Made by a program: the position numbers and the translations under genes. A stretch of DNA of 64,000 bases from Borrelia coriaceae. Its GTDB lineage: Bacteria > Spirochaetota > Spirochaetia > Borreliales > Borreliaceae. The notes under the pieces are model-generated. The model was not told the DNA's origin. It made no database searches and saw nothing but the letters and a program-made list of their open reading frames with translations. The stretch spans positions 682,001 to 746,000 of the forward strand of contig NZ_CP075076.1 in assembly GCF_023035295.1 (NCBI RefSeq). The letters are read 5' to 3'. This document shows positions 20,289 through 28,452 of this stretch, in pieces (the stretch's first letter is position 1; each line of letters starts with the position of its first letter).

Positions 20289-21854
20289 TTAAATGTAGTG
20301 CGTTATAATTTCTTCAAATTTTTTAATACCAATTGTTTTAATAAATCCTGCTAATTTTGGTCCTTTGTCTTTGTTAATTAGTATATTATATAATTGTTTA
20401 AAGAATAATGGGGGTTCGATGTTATTGTTTCTTGCAATATTATAAATTTCATCCTGTATTTCTTTTTCAGTGACATTGTTGAAATTTTTTTTCAAAAAGT
20501 TTAGTAATTGTGTCACACCTTGTTTATTGTTATCCTTTAAGGTTTCAATTTTATCAAATGTAGACCTTAGTGAAAATTTAAAGTCTTCAGGTGCAAATTT
20601 TTTGATCCAGTTAATTGCACACTCAATTTTATTTATAAGTTTTGCTTTTTGACTTTCTTTTACATCATTTAAAAGCTTAAAAATTTTATCTTTGTCACCT
20701 TCAACGATTTGACAAATCACACTTAAATGTCTAAACCCAATTTGATAGGGAATTTCTTTGTCTGGTGCTTTTGGTTGAGATAGTTCGTAAATTCTTTTAA
20801 AAGCTTCTTTTTTGTTTTCTTTGATGTCATCAATTCCATAGTATACTCTTTCAAATTTATCATAATCCTCGTAAATTTTTATTACGTCAAGATCGAATGA
20901 TATTGAAAACTCCGTATTGGGTTTTGTTGATGCGAATAGGAATCTTGTAACTTCAGGAGTATATATTTCAAGGACATCTTTGAGTGATACGACATCTCCA
21001 GATGATGAAGATATTTTTCCGCCATGTCCCTTGATTGATATGAAATCATACTGGAATGTTACGGGAGGAGTTCCTCCAAAAATTTTTACAATTTCTATTG
21101 AGGTATCAAAGCTCCCTCCACTACTATGATGATCTTTTCCAGCAGGTTCGAAATCAACGTTTTCGTATTTCCATCTCATTGGCCAATCGATTCTCCATGG
21201 GAGTTTTACAGCCCAAGTTTTTCTTAAATCGAGTGATTCCTTATTACCACATTCGCAACAGTATTCAACGGAATAGCAATGATTATAATTTTTTACTGTT
21301 GTAGTATCTTTGTTGCATTTGGTGCAGAAAATGCTAATAGGATACCAGTTATCAGCAAGTTTTGTCGTTCTGTATTGATTGAGGACTTCTGCTATTTTAT
21401 CCTTATGATCTAGTGCAAACTTAATTTGATTTGAATAGTCACTTGACATGTATTTTAGACTTTGATTTATAAATTCTGGCTCAATACCTACAATGGGTAG
21501 ATATTGTTCGAATTCCACTTCGTTTGCTCTTGCATAGCTTGATTTATTGGTTTTGGTATCAGGAACCCTTGTGATTGCTTGTCTTAAATGGGCTGTCAGT
21601 AATTCTTGGTCAGGCATGTTCTTAGGTACTTTTCTAAATACGTCATAGTTATCCCATGAGTATATAAATCTTACATTTTTTCCTGCATCTTTTAGTGATC
21701 TTGCTACAAGGTCAACTGAAATTACTTCTCTGAAGTTTCCAATGTGTACGGTTCCTGATGGAGTAATGCCTGATGCAACTGTATATTGCCTCTTATCACC
21801 TTTTTCTTCTATTATTTTTTTCGCATAAAAATCCGCCCAGTGTGCTGTTTTCAT
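20289..21854 (-). CDS. lysS: Class I lysyl-tRNA synthetase
   Basis: Charges tRNA-Lys. 521 aa of the archaeal-type class I enzyme, which spirochaetes use instead of the usual class II enzyme. HIGH-type motif in [15 protein letters not shown] (residues about 29-43) and KMSKS-type motif in KISSSSGD (about 281-288) prove class I. A four-cysteine zinc-like site (CTKC and CCECGNK, about 177-204) lies between. SD AGGAGT; own promoter. Confidence 0.96.
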   Translation of the reverse strand: MKTAHWADFYAKKIIEEKGDKRQYTVASGITPSGTVHIGNFREVISVDLVARSLKDAGKNVRFIYSWDNYDVFRKVPKNMPDQELLTAHLRQAITRVPDTKTNKSSYARANEVEFEQYLPIVGIEPEFINQSLKYMSSDYSNQIKFALDHKDKIAEVLNQYRTTKLADNWYPISIFCTKCNKDTTTVKNYNHCYSVEYCCECGNKESLDLRKTWAVKLPWRIDWPMRWKYENVDFEPAGKDHHSSGGSFDTSIEIVKIFGGTPPVTFQYDFISIKGHGGKISSSSGDVVSLKDVLEIYTPEVTRFLFASTKPNTEFSISFDLDVIKIYEDYDKFERVYYGIDDIKENKKEAFKRIYELSQPKAPDKEIPYQIGFRHLSVICQIVEGDKDKIFKLLNDVKESQKAKLINKIECAINWIKKFAPEDFKFSLRSTFDKIETLKDNNKQGVTQLLNFLKKNFNNVTEKEIQDEIYNIARNNNIEPPLFFKQLYNILINKDKGPKLAGFIKTIGIKKFEEIITHYI

Positions 21855-21879
21855 AAGTATTACTCCTGTTTAAACCTTA

Positions 21880-21908
21880 ATTCTAACATTTGATGTTTTT
21901 TATTTCAA
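21880..21908 (-). promoter_or_regulatory. Promoter of lysS
   Basis: Minus strand: TTGAAA (21903-21908), 17-base spacer, TAGAAT (21880-21885), with TGT just before the -10 (extended -10). Confidence 0.7.
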
Positions 21909-21941
21909 GGCTTGAAAGAGATATTTTAATGTGTTATTGTG

Positions 21942-22814
21942 CTAATTGATTAACTTTTTGATTAATTTAGGGTTTTTGTTCCAATTTTTTTTTAATTTTA
22001 CTTGTAGAAATAAATCACATTTTTTTTCAAATATTTCTGATATTATCTCTCTTGCTTCTTTTCCAATTGCTTTTATTCCTTTGCCCCCTTTACCTACTAT
22101 GATGCCTTTTTGACTCTCTCCAGCTACAATAATATTTGCTTTAATAAATAGTTTGTTTTGCCTGTTTTCTAAAATCTCTATTTCTGTATATAAAGAATAT
22201 GGTAGTTCTTCTTTTAGTTTTTTAATTGCTACGCCTCTAATTATTTCACTAGTTCTTAAGTTCATTTCTTGATCTGTATAATATTTTTCTGGATAGTAAA
22301 GAGGTCCTTCTTGTAGGTTTTCATAAATTTTATCTTTAATTTCTTCGATATTGGTTTTTTTAGAAGCAGAAATTTTGATAATATTGTTTTTTTTTATTCC
22401 TTTTTTTTCTAAAAATATCATTATTTCTTTTTCTTTTGTTTCTTGGATATCAATTTTGTTGATGACTACTAAAAAATTAATCTTGGAGTTACTAATGATT
22501 GTTAATATTTCATTTTCTTCAATTCCAGGTTCGTCTTGAATGTCAATTACGTAGAGAATCAATTCTGCTTCTGTAATTGCCGAATGCACGTTATTCATTA
22601 ATGCTATGTTGAATTTTTTCTTACTTATATGAAATCCAGGTGTGTCTATAAAAATAATTTGACCCCTTTTATCTGTGAATATTCCTTTTATTTTATTTCT
22701 AGTTGTTTGTGGTGTAGATGAAATGATTGATATTTGACGTTCACATATTGCATTTAAGAGTGTAGATTTCCCCGTTGAAGGTCTACCTATTATTGATACA
22801 AATCCTGATTTCAT
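21942..22814 (-). CDS. era: GTPase Era
   Basis: Small-subunit ribosome assembly GTPase, 290 aa. G1 is GRPSTGKST (residues about 10-18), where most Era proteins have GRPNVGKS; the essential GKS is intact. G3 DTPGFH, G4 NKID. The C-terminal KH RNA-binding domain has [14 protein letters not shown] (about 236-249). SD TAGGAAAA upstream of ATG 22814. Confidence 0.95.
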   Translation of the reverse strand: MKSGFVSIIGRPSTGKSTLLNAICERQISIISSTPQTTRNKIKGIFTDKRGQIIFIDTPGFHISKKKFNIALMNNVHSAITEAELILYVIDIQDEPGIEENEILTIISNSKINFLVVINKIDIQETKEKEIMIFLEKKGIKKNNIIKISASKKTNIEEIKDKIYENLQEGPLYYPEKYYTDQEMNLRTSEIIRGVAIKKLKEELPYSLYTEIEILENRQNKLFIKANIIVAGESQKGIIVGKGGKGIKAIGKEAREIISEIFEKKCDLFLQVKLKKNWNKNPKLIKKLIN

Positions 22815-22902
22815 TTTAATTTTCCTATTTAAATATATTAGTATATTTTATATGATAGTTAATGTATATTGTGTTTAGGAATTGTATTTAAAGGATTTTT
22901 TT

Positions 22903-23259
22903 TTGAAAAAAGTTAATTTTGAAGTTTTTTGTGAGCAATGTGGGGCGGCAGTTGAGCTTGATAAAGCTATGTGTTCAAATTGTCACTCTAGGCTAGGGGA
23001 TCTTGAGTGTCCAAATTGTGGATATGTAGGTACTGTTTCTGCATTTGAGAATGGTTGTCCAAAATGTGGTTATAGTCCTTTTGAAGAACAGGTTAAAGAA
23101 CGCTCTTTTAAAAGAAGACGAAGAGTAGAATTTAGAAGAACCTGGAATAGTAATTTTTTAAAATCGAGGTTTTATTTTGGATTTAATGTTAGTGTAATGC
23201 TTTATTTATTTGCTAGTTTTTTGATAGTTTTGCTTTTTGTTTATATTCTTTTCTTCTAA
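22903..23259 (+). CDS. Double zinc-ribbon membrane protein
   Basis: 118 aa from TTG 22903 (AAAGGA about 8 bases upstream); a TTG at 22882 would add seven residues but its SD is too close. The N-terminal half carries four CxxC pairs: CEQC, CSNC, CPNC and CPKC (residues about 9-65), making two zinc ribbons. A strongly basic patch (KRRRRVEFRR) and one C-terminal membrane helix (about 95-117) follow, so the ribbons are likely cytoplasmic and tail-anchored. Function unknown. First of three linked plus-strand genes. Confidence 0.8.
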   Translation: MKKVNFEVFCEQCGAAVELDKAMCSNCHSRLGDLECPNCGYVGTVSAFENGCPKCGYSPFEEQVKERSFKRRRRVEFRRTWNSNFLKSRFYFGFNVSVMLYLFASFLIVLLFVYILFF

Positions 23260-23271
23260 GGATAAGGTCAT

Positions 23272-23679
23272 ATGGGAATTACTGTTTTTTATTTATTATC
23301 TGTTTTTTTATCTTTTAAGATTGGAGATAGTGTTAAGTCTGTTGAGGATACTGTTCGTAAAACCTCTGTTCTATATTATGATATTGAAGAAGTTGAGTTT
23401 CCCCATGCTAAAACAGAGATTTTAAGGTTTGAAGGTAGGCCTTCTGTAAGGTATGCTTATTTTAATTTTGATAAGGATAAGCTTTATTCGTATACTTTTG
23501 TGTTTGATAAGAAATTGATTACTCAATACTCTATTGTTCTTAGTGTTAAAGAAAAATTTGGTGATGCTACTGTTGTGACTCCTTTTAATTATGTTTGGGA
23601 TGTTGGTGATTCTATTATTGCTTTAAACAATAATATTTTAAGGATGACATTAAAGTCTTATATTAATAAGGAGAGTTGA
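23272..23679 (+). CDS. Uncharacterised exported or membrane-anchored protein
   Basis: 135 aa. A hydrophobic N-terminus (residues about 2-16) looks like an uncleaved signal anchor or short signal peptide. The rest is predicted mixed alpha/beta with VEFPHAKTEILRFEGRPSV and a late IIALNNNILRM; no recognised domain. Starts 12 bases after the zinc-ribbon gene; its stop overlaps the next start (TTGA). Confidence 0.75.
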   Translation: MGITVFYLLSVFLSFKIGDSVKSVEDTVRKTSVLYYDIEEVEFPHAKTEILRFEGRPSVRYAYFNFDKDKLYSYTFVFDKKLITQYSIVLSVKEKFGDATVVTPFNYVWDVGDSIIALNNNILRMTLKSYINKES

Positions 23680-24110
23680 TCCTGAGAATTTTTTTTACAT
23701 TAGTCTTTTGCATATCGTGTGTTAATCATATATATGATAAAGAAATTATTATCAATAATACTAAATTTTTTGTTAAGCTTGCAATTGATGAACCTACTAG
23801 AGCTAAGGGCTATATGGGTACTAAGAGGATAAATGAGAATAATGGTATGCTTTTTGTTTTTAGATCGGAGAAAAATTTATCTTTTTGGATGAAAGATACT
23901 CCAGTGCCGCTTGAAATTGCTTATATTAATTCTGTAGGTATTATTAAGGAAATTTATAGTTTGGTTCCTTTCTCAGAAAAGGTTGTGAATTCTAGGTATA
24001 AGGTTAAGTATGCTCTTGAGGTTCTAAAAGGTTCTTTTGCTAAATTTAAAATTAAAGTAGGTGATAGAGTAAAATTTAACTTTGATATTGATTCTTTGAA
24101 TGTAGAATAG
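23676..24110 (+). CDS. DUF192-family exported protein
   Basis: 144 aa, TTG start overlapping the previous stop, SD AAGGAGA. The core RAKGYMGTKRINENNGMLFV (residues about 39-58), LSFWMKDTPVPLEIAYI (about 67-83) and the GVIIKEI-type strand define DUF192, a small secreted beta-rich family of unknown function. The N-terminus (FFTLVFCISC) is hydrophobic and ends in a possible lipobox, so it may be a lipoprotein. Confidence 0.85.
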   Translation: MILRIFFTLVFCISCVNHIYDKEIIINNTKFFVKLAIDEPTRAKGYMGTKRINENNGMLFVFRSEKNLSFWMKDTPVPLEIAYINSVGIIKEIYSLVPFSEKVVNSRYKVKYALEVLKGSFAKFKIKVGDRVKFNFDIDSLNVE

Positions 24111-24758
24111 TTACTCAGCTTTTATTTTTTGGAGTTCTTCTTCCGCATGGTCTTTTATTTTATCTTCATTTTGTAAAGTTTCATCATCAGCTTCAGTGGG
24201 TGTGTATTTAATATTGACTTCTGTATCATTGCCCTTGAGTACCTTTTTGAAGATGGATATTGTTGCTGCAACTTCTTCAAGGGCATCGAGTACAAAAGGT
24301 GCTTTTGCATTCTCTTCAGCTTTGATGATGTATACTAAAGAATTATTACCTCTTTCAGGATCATGAATGATTTCCCATGATCCTAAAACACGATTATTGT
24401 AGCTATCACTCATTAGGGATTCTGATATTTCTTGAATTTTCTCTGAATTGGCGTCGAATATCTCTACGATTCCAAATATTTCTCTTATTTTTGAATTTTG
24501 ATACGAATTTAGCTTTGATCTAATTATTATTTCCATTTTTGTGTCATTTATGATTTTTGATACAATAAAGTCATTTTCTTTGTCTATTTTATATTCAATA
24601 TTGTTATTATCTAGTATTTTTTTTATTCTCTTGTCGTAGGTTATATTTTTATCTTTGCAACTTATCAAGGTTATGAGTATTAAAATAGCAATAACTATGT
24701 TATATTTTAATTGATTAATGTGTAAAATACTTATTTTTGGCATTTTAGTGCTTACCAT
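24111..24758 (-). CDS. Uncharacterised lipoprotein
   Basis: 215 aa. An N-terminal hydrophobic stretch ends in LITLISCKDK (Cys about 34), a good spirochaetal lipobox. The rest is acidic with no recognised domain; YKIDKENDFIVSKIINDTKM and LDALEEVAATISIFKK are characteristic pieces. The ATG at 24758 has no SD but a TATAAT ends seven bases before it. An ATG at 24743 (MPKISIL) would shorten the basic N-region. Convergent with the DUF192 gene with no intergenic space. Confidence 0.78.
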   Translation of the reverse strand: MVSTKMPKISILHINQLKYNIVIAILILITLISCKDKNITYDKRIKKILDNNNIEYKIDKENDFIVSKIINDTKMEIIIRSKLNSYQNSKIREIFGIVEIFDANSEKIQEISESLMSDSYNNRVLGSWEIIHDPERGNNSLVYIIKAEENAKAPFVLDALEEVAATISIFKKVLKGNDTEVNIKYTPTEADDETLQNEDKIKDHAEEELQKIKAE

Positions 24759-24765
24759 AGTTGTT

Positions 24766-24771
24766 ATTATA
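24766..24771 (-). promoter_or_regulatory. -10 element close to the lipoprotein start
   Basis: TATAAT on the minus strand with seven bases before ATG 24758; predicted start of transcription falls at or next to the ATG. Confidence 0.45.
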
Positions 24772-24801
24772 GTTTAATTATGAGGATTTTTGAAGTAACT
24801 T

Positions 24802-25761
24802 ATGTATTTTAAGAGTAATGACTATTCTTATACAGTTGTTCAGTCTAAAAATAATTATGTCCAAAGATCAACTTTTGGCATCTCTTTTGTAATTTTAAAT
24901 AGAGGTACAAAAATTTTTAGAGAAGATTTATTTGAGTTCCTTTCTAATTTTGATTTTATCAGGGAAATTATTTCTATTGAAAGGCAAAGTAATAGAACTT
25001 CTCTTCAGTTTATTTCAGAGAGCTATGATAAATTAAAATTCATTTTGCTGTCTGATGACTTGAATTCTGGTGAGAAGGTTAACTTAGCTATGAAAGAATC
25101 CATTTGTAGTTTTGTGTTTGTGTTGCAAAGTGATATGTACTTGTTAAATCCTTTTTGGATTCCTAATATATTTGATGAAATAGTTAAGAAGAATATACTT
25201 CTTGTTGGTGGAGAATTTTTTGACAAAGAAGAGGAAGTTGTTCCATCAGTTTTTATTCCCACTATTGATAAGCATCAAAAATTGAATGTAATTTTAATAA
25301 ATTCTGAGAAAGATTATGAGAAAACTTTAATTACTATGGATTATTGTGGGCTTTACTCTAAAGAGAAGTTTATTCAGTTAGGAGGTTTTGATAGAAGGAT
25401 TAAAAATGAATATTTTCAAAGACTGGATTTTGGGCTTAGGGCTATCTATTTTGGAGAGAGTATTCATATCTATAGGAAGCTTAGAATACAATATACTGCT
25501 TTAAATGTTCCAGAAGACTTGACGAGAAATAAAAGTTTTTTAATATTTTTGCTTAAAAATTATGTTCCTATTTTTGTTGGGAATGGAATAAAATTTTCGT
25601 TCTTTAGATTTTTAAAACTATGCTTAAAATATGGTATTAGCCCTTTTAAATTTGGCAGAGAATTTGGAGAGATCAAAAATGAAATTACTAAAAATAGCTT
25701 AAGGTTTAAAGGTGACTTAAAGAGTGCGATTGAACTTTGGGAAAATAATATTATTGATTAA
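24802..25761 (+). CDS. Family 2-like glycosyltransferase (GT-A fold)
   Basis: 319 aa, no membrane segment. Features of GT-A transferases: an N-terminal FGISFVILNRG strand, a metal-site-like LQSDMYLLNPFW (residues about 110-121) in the place of DxD, and CGLYSKEKFIQLGGFDRRI (about 180-198), which is the usual acceptor-side motif before the conserved acidic residue. Sugar and acceptor unknown. Its end overlaps the following amidase gene by up to 38 bases, pointing to a joint envelope role. Confidence 0.7.
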   Translation: MYFKSNDYSYTVVQSKNNYVQRSTFGISFVILNRGTKIFREDLFEFLSNFDFIREIISIERQSNRTSLQFISESYDKLKFILLSDDLNSGEKVNLAMKESICSFVFVLQSDMYLLNPFWIPNIFDEIVKKNILLVGGEFFDKEEEVVPSVFIPTIDKHQKLNVILINSEKDYEKTLITMDYCGLYSKEKFIQLGGFDRRIKNEYFQRLDFGLRAIYFGESIHIYRKLRIQYTALNVPEDLTRNKSFLIFLLKNYVPIFVGNGIKFSFFRFLKLCLKYGISPFKFGREFGEIKNEITKNSLRFKGDLKSAIELWENNIID

Positions 25762-26749
25762 TTTAATTTTTGTTTCTCTATTTTTAAATGCCCAGGAAGT
25801 TGATTATGTTAATATTCTGGATTCATTTGATAGTAACGTTTTTAAGTTCAACTTTAATATTGAAAGTGATATTCTTACAATTGAACATGAGAAAGGACAT
25901 CTTAAGCTTAAAGTTGGCTTTGAGTATGGTCTTTCATCTATTGGTTATTATATTTACGTTGATCCTATTATTTTAAAGGATGGAGAGATCTTGATAACCG
26001 AGAAGGCTGTGATGCGGATTGAAAATCATTTTAGAGCTTTGCAGAGTTATAGTAAACCTCGAATAACATCGATAGTAATTGATCCTGGTCATGGTGGACA
26101 TGATGGAGGGGCTATTGTGACTCATAAGATCAATGAACATGATATTACTCTCGTAGAGAAAGATTTTGCTCTAACTTATTCTATGCATTTATATAAAATC
26201 TTGAGTAATTATTTTCTAGACAGGAATATTCTATTAACTCGTGTAGATGATGTTTTTGTGTCGTTACAAGATAGATCTGAGCTTGCAAATGCAATTAAAC
26301 CAGATTTTCCACATAATGTCATATTTTTATCCATACATGTGAATAATGCGCTAAATCCTGAAGCTAGGGGAATTGAATTTTGGTATCTTCCCCAGGATTC
26401 AAAAAGAGAAGTTGTGAGAAATTTTAAAGGGTATGATATTAGAGGTAATAGATACTTAAGGGAGCTTAATGATATACTAGATATTAAGTATAAATATGAA
26501 TCAAAGAAATTAGCTGAAATTTTATATGAGACTTTTATTAATGTTTTATGTGAGACCAAAATTCGATCAATTAGGGAAGAGCAGTGGTTTGTAATTAAAA
26601 ATAGTAGTATGCCTGCTGTGTTAATTGAAATTGGATTTTTATCTAACATTGATGATGCGATGTTGATTTTGGATTACAATTATATGAGCAAGATAAATGT
26701 ATTAGTACTTAAAGCTTTAATTAAGTTTATTGAATTTTATGAAAAATAA
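25724..26749 (+). CDS. N-acetylmuramoyl-L-alanine amidase (AmiC type)
   Basis: Cleaves the bond between MurNAc and the peptide stem of peptidoglycan, in the periplasm. 341 aa from GTG 25724; a TTG at 25730 with AAAGAG upstream is also possible. Signal peptide residues about 6-23, likely cut after LNA. The Amidase_3 zinc-hydrolase domain (about 115-340) shows IVIDPGHGGHDGGAIV (His), FLSIHVNNA (second His) and PAVLIEIGFLSN (catalytic Glu). Probably acts in cell separation or envelope turnover. Confidence 0.92.
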   Translation: MRLNFGKIILLINLIFVSLFLNAQEVDYVNILDSFDSNVFKFNFNIESDILTIEHEKGHLKLKVGFEYGLSSIGYYIYVDPIILKDGEILITEKAVMRIENHFRALQSYSKPRITSIVIDPGHGGHDGGAIVTHKINEHDITLVEKDFALTYSMHLYKILSNYFLDRNILLTRVDDVFVSLQDRSELANAIKPDFPHNVIFLSIHVNNALNPEARGIEFWYLPQDSKREVVRNFKGYDIRGNRYLRELNDILDIKYKYESKKLAEILYETFINVLCETKIRSIREEQWFVIKNSSMPAVLIEIGFLSNIDDAMLILDYNYMSKINVLVLKALIKFIEFYEK

Positions 26750-27251
26750 TTTTATCTATTGTAATTTTTTTATTCGTAATGGAACAAAATATTCTCTTGA
26801 GATATTAGTTGCACTTTTATTTTTAAGTTTCCTATTTTCTTCATATATGGTTTTTATAAATTGTGAGAATATTTTCTTTAGGAAAGTATTCTATTTTTAT
26901 TGTGATAATGAATTGATTTCTGATTTAAGATATTTGAAAGAGAAAAAGACTCTTAAAGATAATTTGGATTTTTTAGTTAAAGATTTTCTATTGGGTAATA
27001 GTAATGGTTTTTCTTTGCAATTTGATACAAGAGACGTTAGATTTTTGTATTCTTTTATGATTGATGATGTATATTTTATAAATCTCTCAAAGGAGTTTTA
27101 TAATTCTTTTGCAAGTGGGGGTTATAGTGATTCTGATAAATTGAGAGTAAGTTCATTTGTTAAATCTTTAAAAGAAACAATTAATTTTAACTATCCTAGA
27201 CATGTTAGAAAAGTTGTTATTTTTATTGAAGGGTATGTTTTAAATGTGTAA
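26739..27251 (+). CDS. Small single-pass membrane protein, unknown
   Basis: 170 aa from ATG 26739, inside the end of the amidase gene; TTG at 26730 is an alternative. One membrane helix (residues about 20-42) near the N-terminus, then a periplasmic domain ending KVVIFIEGYVLNV. The SLEILVALLFLSF stretch resembles a pseudopilin but the Glu is one position off. The overlap with the amidase suggests a shared envelope function. Confidence 0.7.
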   Translation: MKNNFIYCNFFIRNGTKYSLEILVALLFLSFLFSSYMVFINCENIFFRKVFYFYCDNELISDLRYLKEKKTLKDNLDFLVKDFLLGNSNGFSLQFDTRDVRFLYSFMIDDVYFINLSKEFYNSFASGGYSDSDKLRVSSFVKSLKETINFNYPRHVRKVVIFIEGYVLNV

Positions 27252-27339
27252 GGCATTTTTAAACATCTTTAAATGTACTGTAAAAGTTAAAAGTTAAAAA
27301 TGAAAATCTTAAATTACTTTGTAAAAGGAGTTGATTTTT

Positions 27340-28377
27340 ATGGCTAAAGTAAAAGACATTGTTTTTGTTTTATTTTTTCTTATTATCTTAAGTCCTATTT
27401 TTGGACAAAGGGTATCTAGTGAATCATCAGGTGATAATTTTGTGCAAAACGAACCTGGAGAATTAGTTCTTGATTTTGCAGAACTTGCAAGGGATCCAAG
27501 TCCAACAAAGCTTGATCTTACAGATTATGTTGAGCGTGTATATTCTGGAGCTTCAGGTATTGTGAAGGCAGAAGATATGGTTTTAGATCTTGGAATAAGT
27601 AATTGGACTGTCCTTTTAACTCCTTCAGCTAGGATGCAGACTTATGTTAAAAATTCTGTTATTGCTCCAGCTGTTGTTAAGAGTGAATCTAAAAGATATG
27701 CAGGTGATACAGTATTAGGAGTGAGAGTGTTATTTCCAAGTCATTCTCAATCTTCTGCAATGGTTTTGCCTCCATTTAAGATTCCTTTTTATGCTGGAGA
27801 AGATGGTAATCAGTTTTTAGGTAAAGGTCTGATTGACAATGTTAAGACTATGAGAGAAGTTAAGGTGACCGTTTACAGCTTGGGTCATGAGATTGATCTT
27901 GAAGTTTTATTTGAAGATATGAGTGGTATGGAATATGTTTATCCTTTAGGTAGTTTAAAATTTAAGGGTTGGGCAGATTTAGTGTGGTCAAATCCTAATT
28001 ATCTTCCAAGCATAAGTGCTAAAATAGTTAAAGATAATGTTCCTAATTACCCTGTTCCTTCAAGTAAGATGAGATTTAAGGCATTTAGAGTTTCAAAATC
28101 GCATAGTTCCAAGGATCAGAATTTGATTTTTTATGTCAAAGATGTCAGAGTTATTTATGATAAATTAAGTGTTTCTTTAGATTCTGACATTGATAATGAA
28201 GCTGTATTTAAGATTTATGAGACACGTGGTGCTAAATCACTTCAAAGATTAAAAACACGGGAAGCGCTTAAGAGAGTTTTAAAGATTAGGGAGAATGTGT
28301 CAATGCCAGATGAGTCCTTTCAAAATTTCCTAGAGAAAGGCAATAAGAATGGTCCTGGAACACGATCTCTAGAATAA
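27340..28377 (+). CDS. flaA: Flagellar filament outer layer protein FlaA
   Basis: Sheath protein of the periplasmic flagella of spirochaetes, 345 aa from ATG 27340 (AAAAGGAG 8 bases upstream). Signal peptide about residues 1-23 (VLFFLIILSPIFG). The body includes GELVLDFAELARDPSPTKLD, SGASGIVKAEDMVLDLG and FRVSKSHSSKDQN, matching Borrelia FlaA closely. First gene of the flaA-cheA2-cheW3-cheX-cheY3 operon. Confidence 0.97.
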   Translation: MAKVKDIVFVLFFLIILSPIFGQRVSSESSGDNFVQNEPGELVLDFAELARDPSPTKLDLTDYVERVYSGASGIVKAEDMVLDLGISNWTVLLTPSARMQTYVKNSVIAPAVVKSESKRYAGDTVLGVRVLFPSHSQSSAMVLPPFKIPFYAGEDGNQFLGKGLIDNVKTMREVKVTVYSLGHEIDLEVLFEDMSGMEYVYPLGSLKFKGWADLVWSNPNYLPSISAKIVKDNVPNYPVPSSKMRFKAFRVSKSHSSKDQNLIFYVKDVRVIYDKLSVSLDSDIDNEAVFKIYETRGAKSLQRLKTREALKRVLKIRENVSMPDESFQNFLEKGNKNGPGTRSLE

Positions 28378-28392
28378 TAAATTTAATTGTAT

Positions 28393-28426
28393 TAATAGGG
28401 AAAATCTTTGAGATTTAGCCCTATTA
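28393..28426 (+). terminator. Strong hairpin between flaA and cheA2
   Basis: TAATAGGG (28393-28400) pairs with CCCTATTA (28419-28426), and AAATCT/AGATTT (28402-28407, 28411-28416) extends it. There is no U-tract, so it may stabilise the flaA message or cause partial termination rather than a full stop. Confidence 0.6.
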
Positions 28427-28452
28427 TAGCTTAAAGTAGGAAAAATAAGCTG

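Noticed and set aside
21942..22814. Defective P-loop in Era (GRPSTGKS)
   Set aside because: GxxxxGKS is intact; the change from NV to ST is unlikely to abolish GTP binding.
26780..26850. Pseudopilin-like N-terminal helix (SLEILVALLFLSF) in the small membrane protein
   Set aside because: The Glu is six, not five, residues after the Gly, and I know of no prepilin peptidase or type IV pilus genes in Borrelia; a normal membrane helix explains it.
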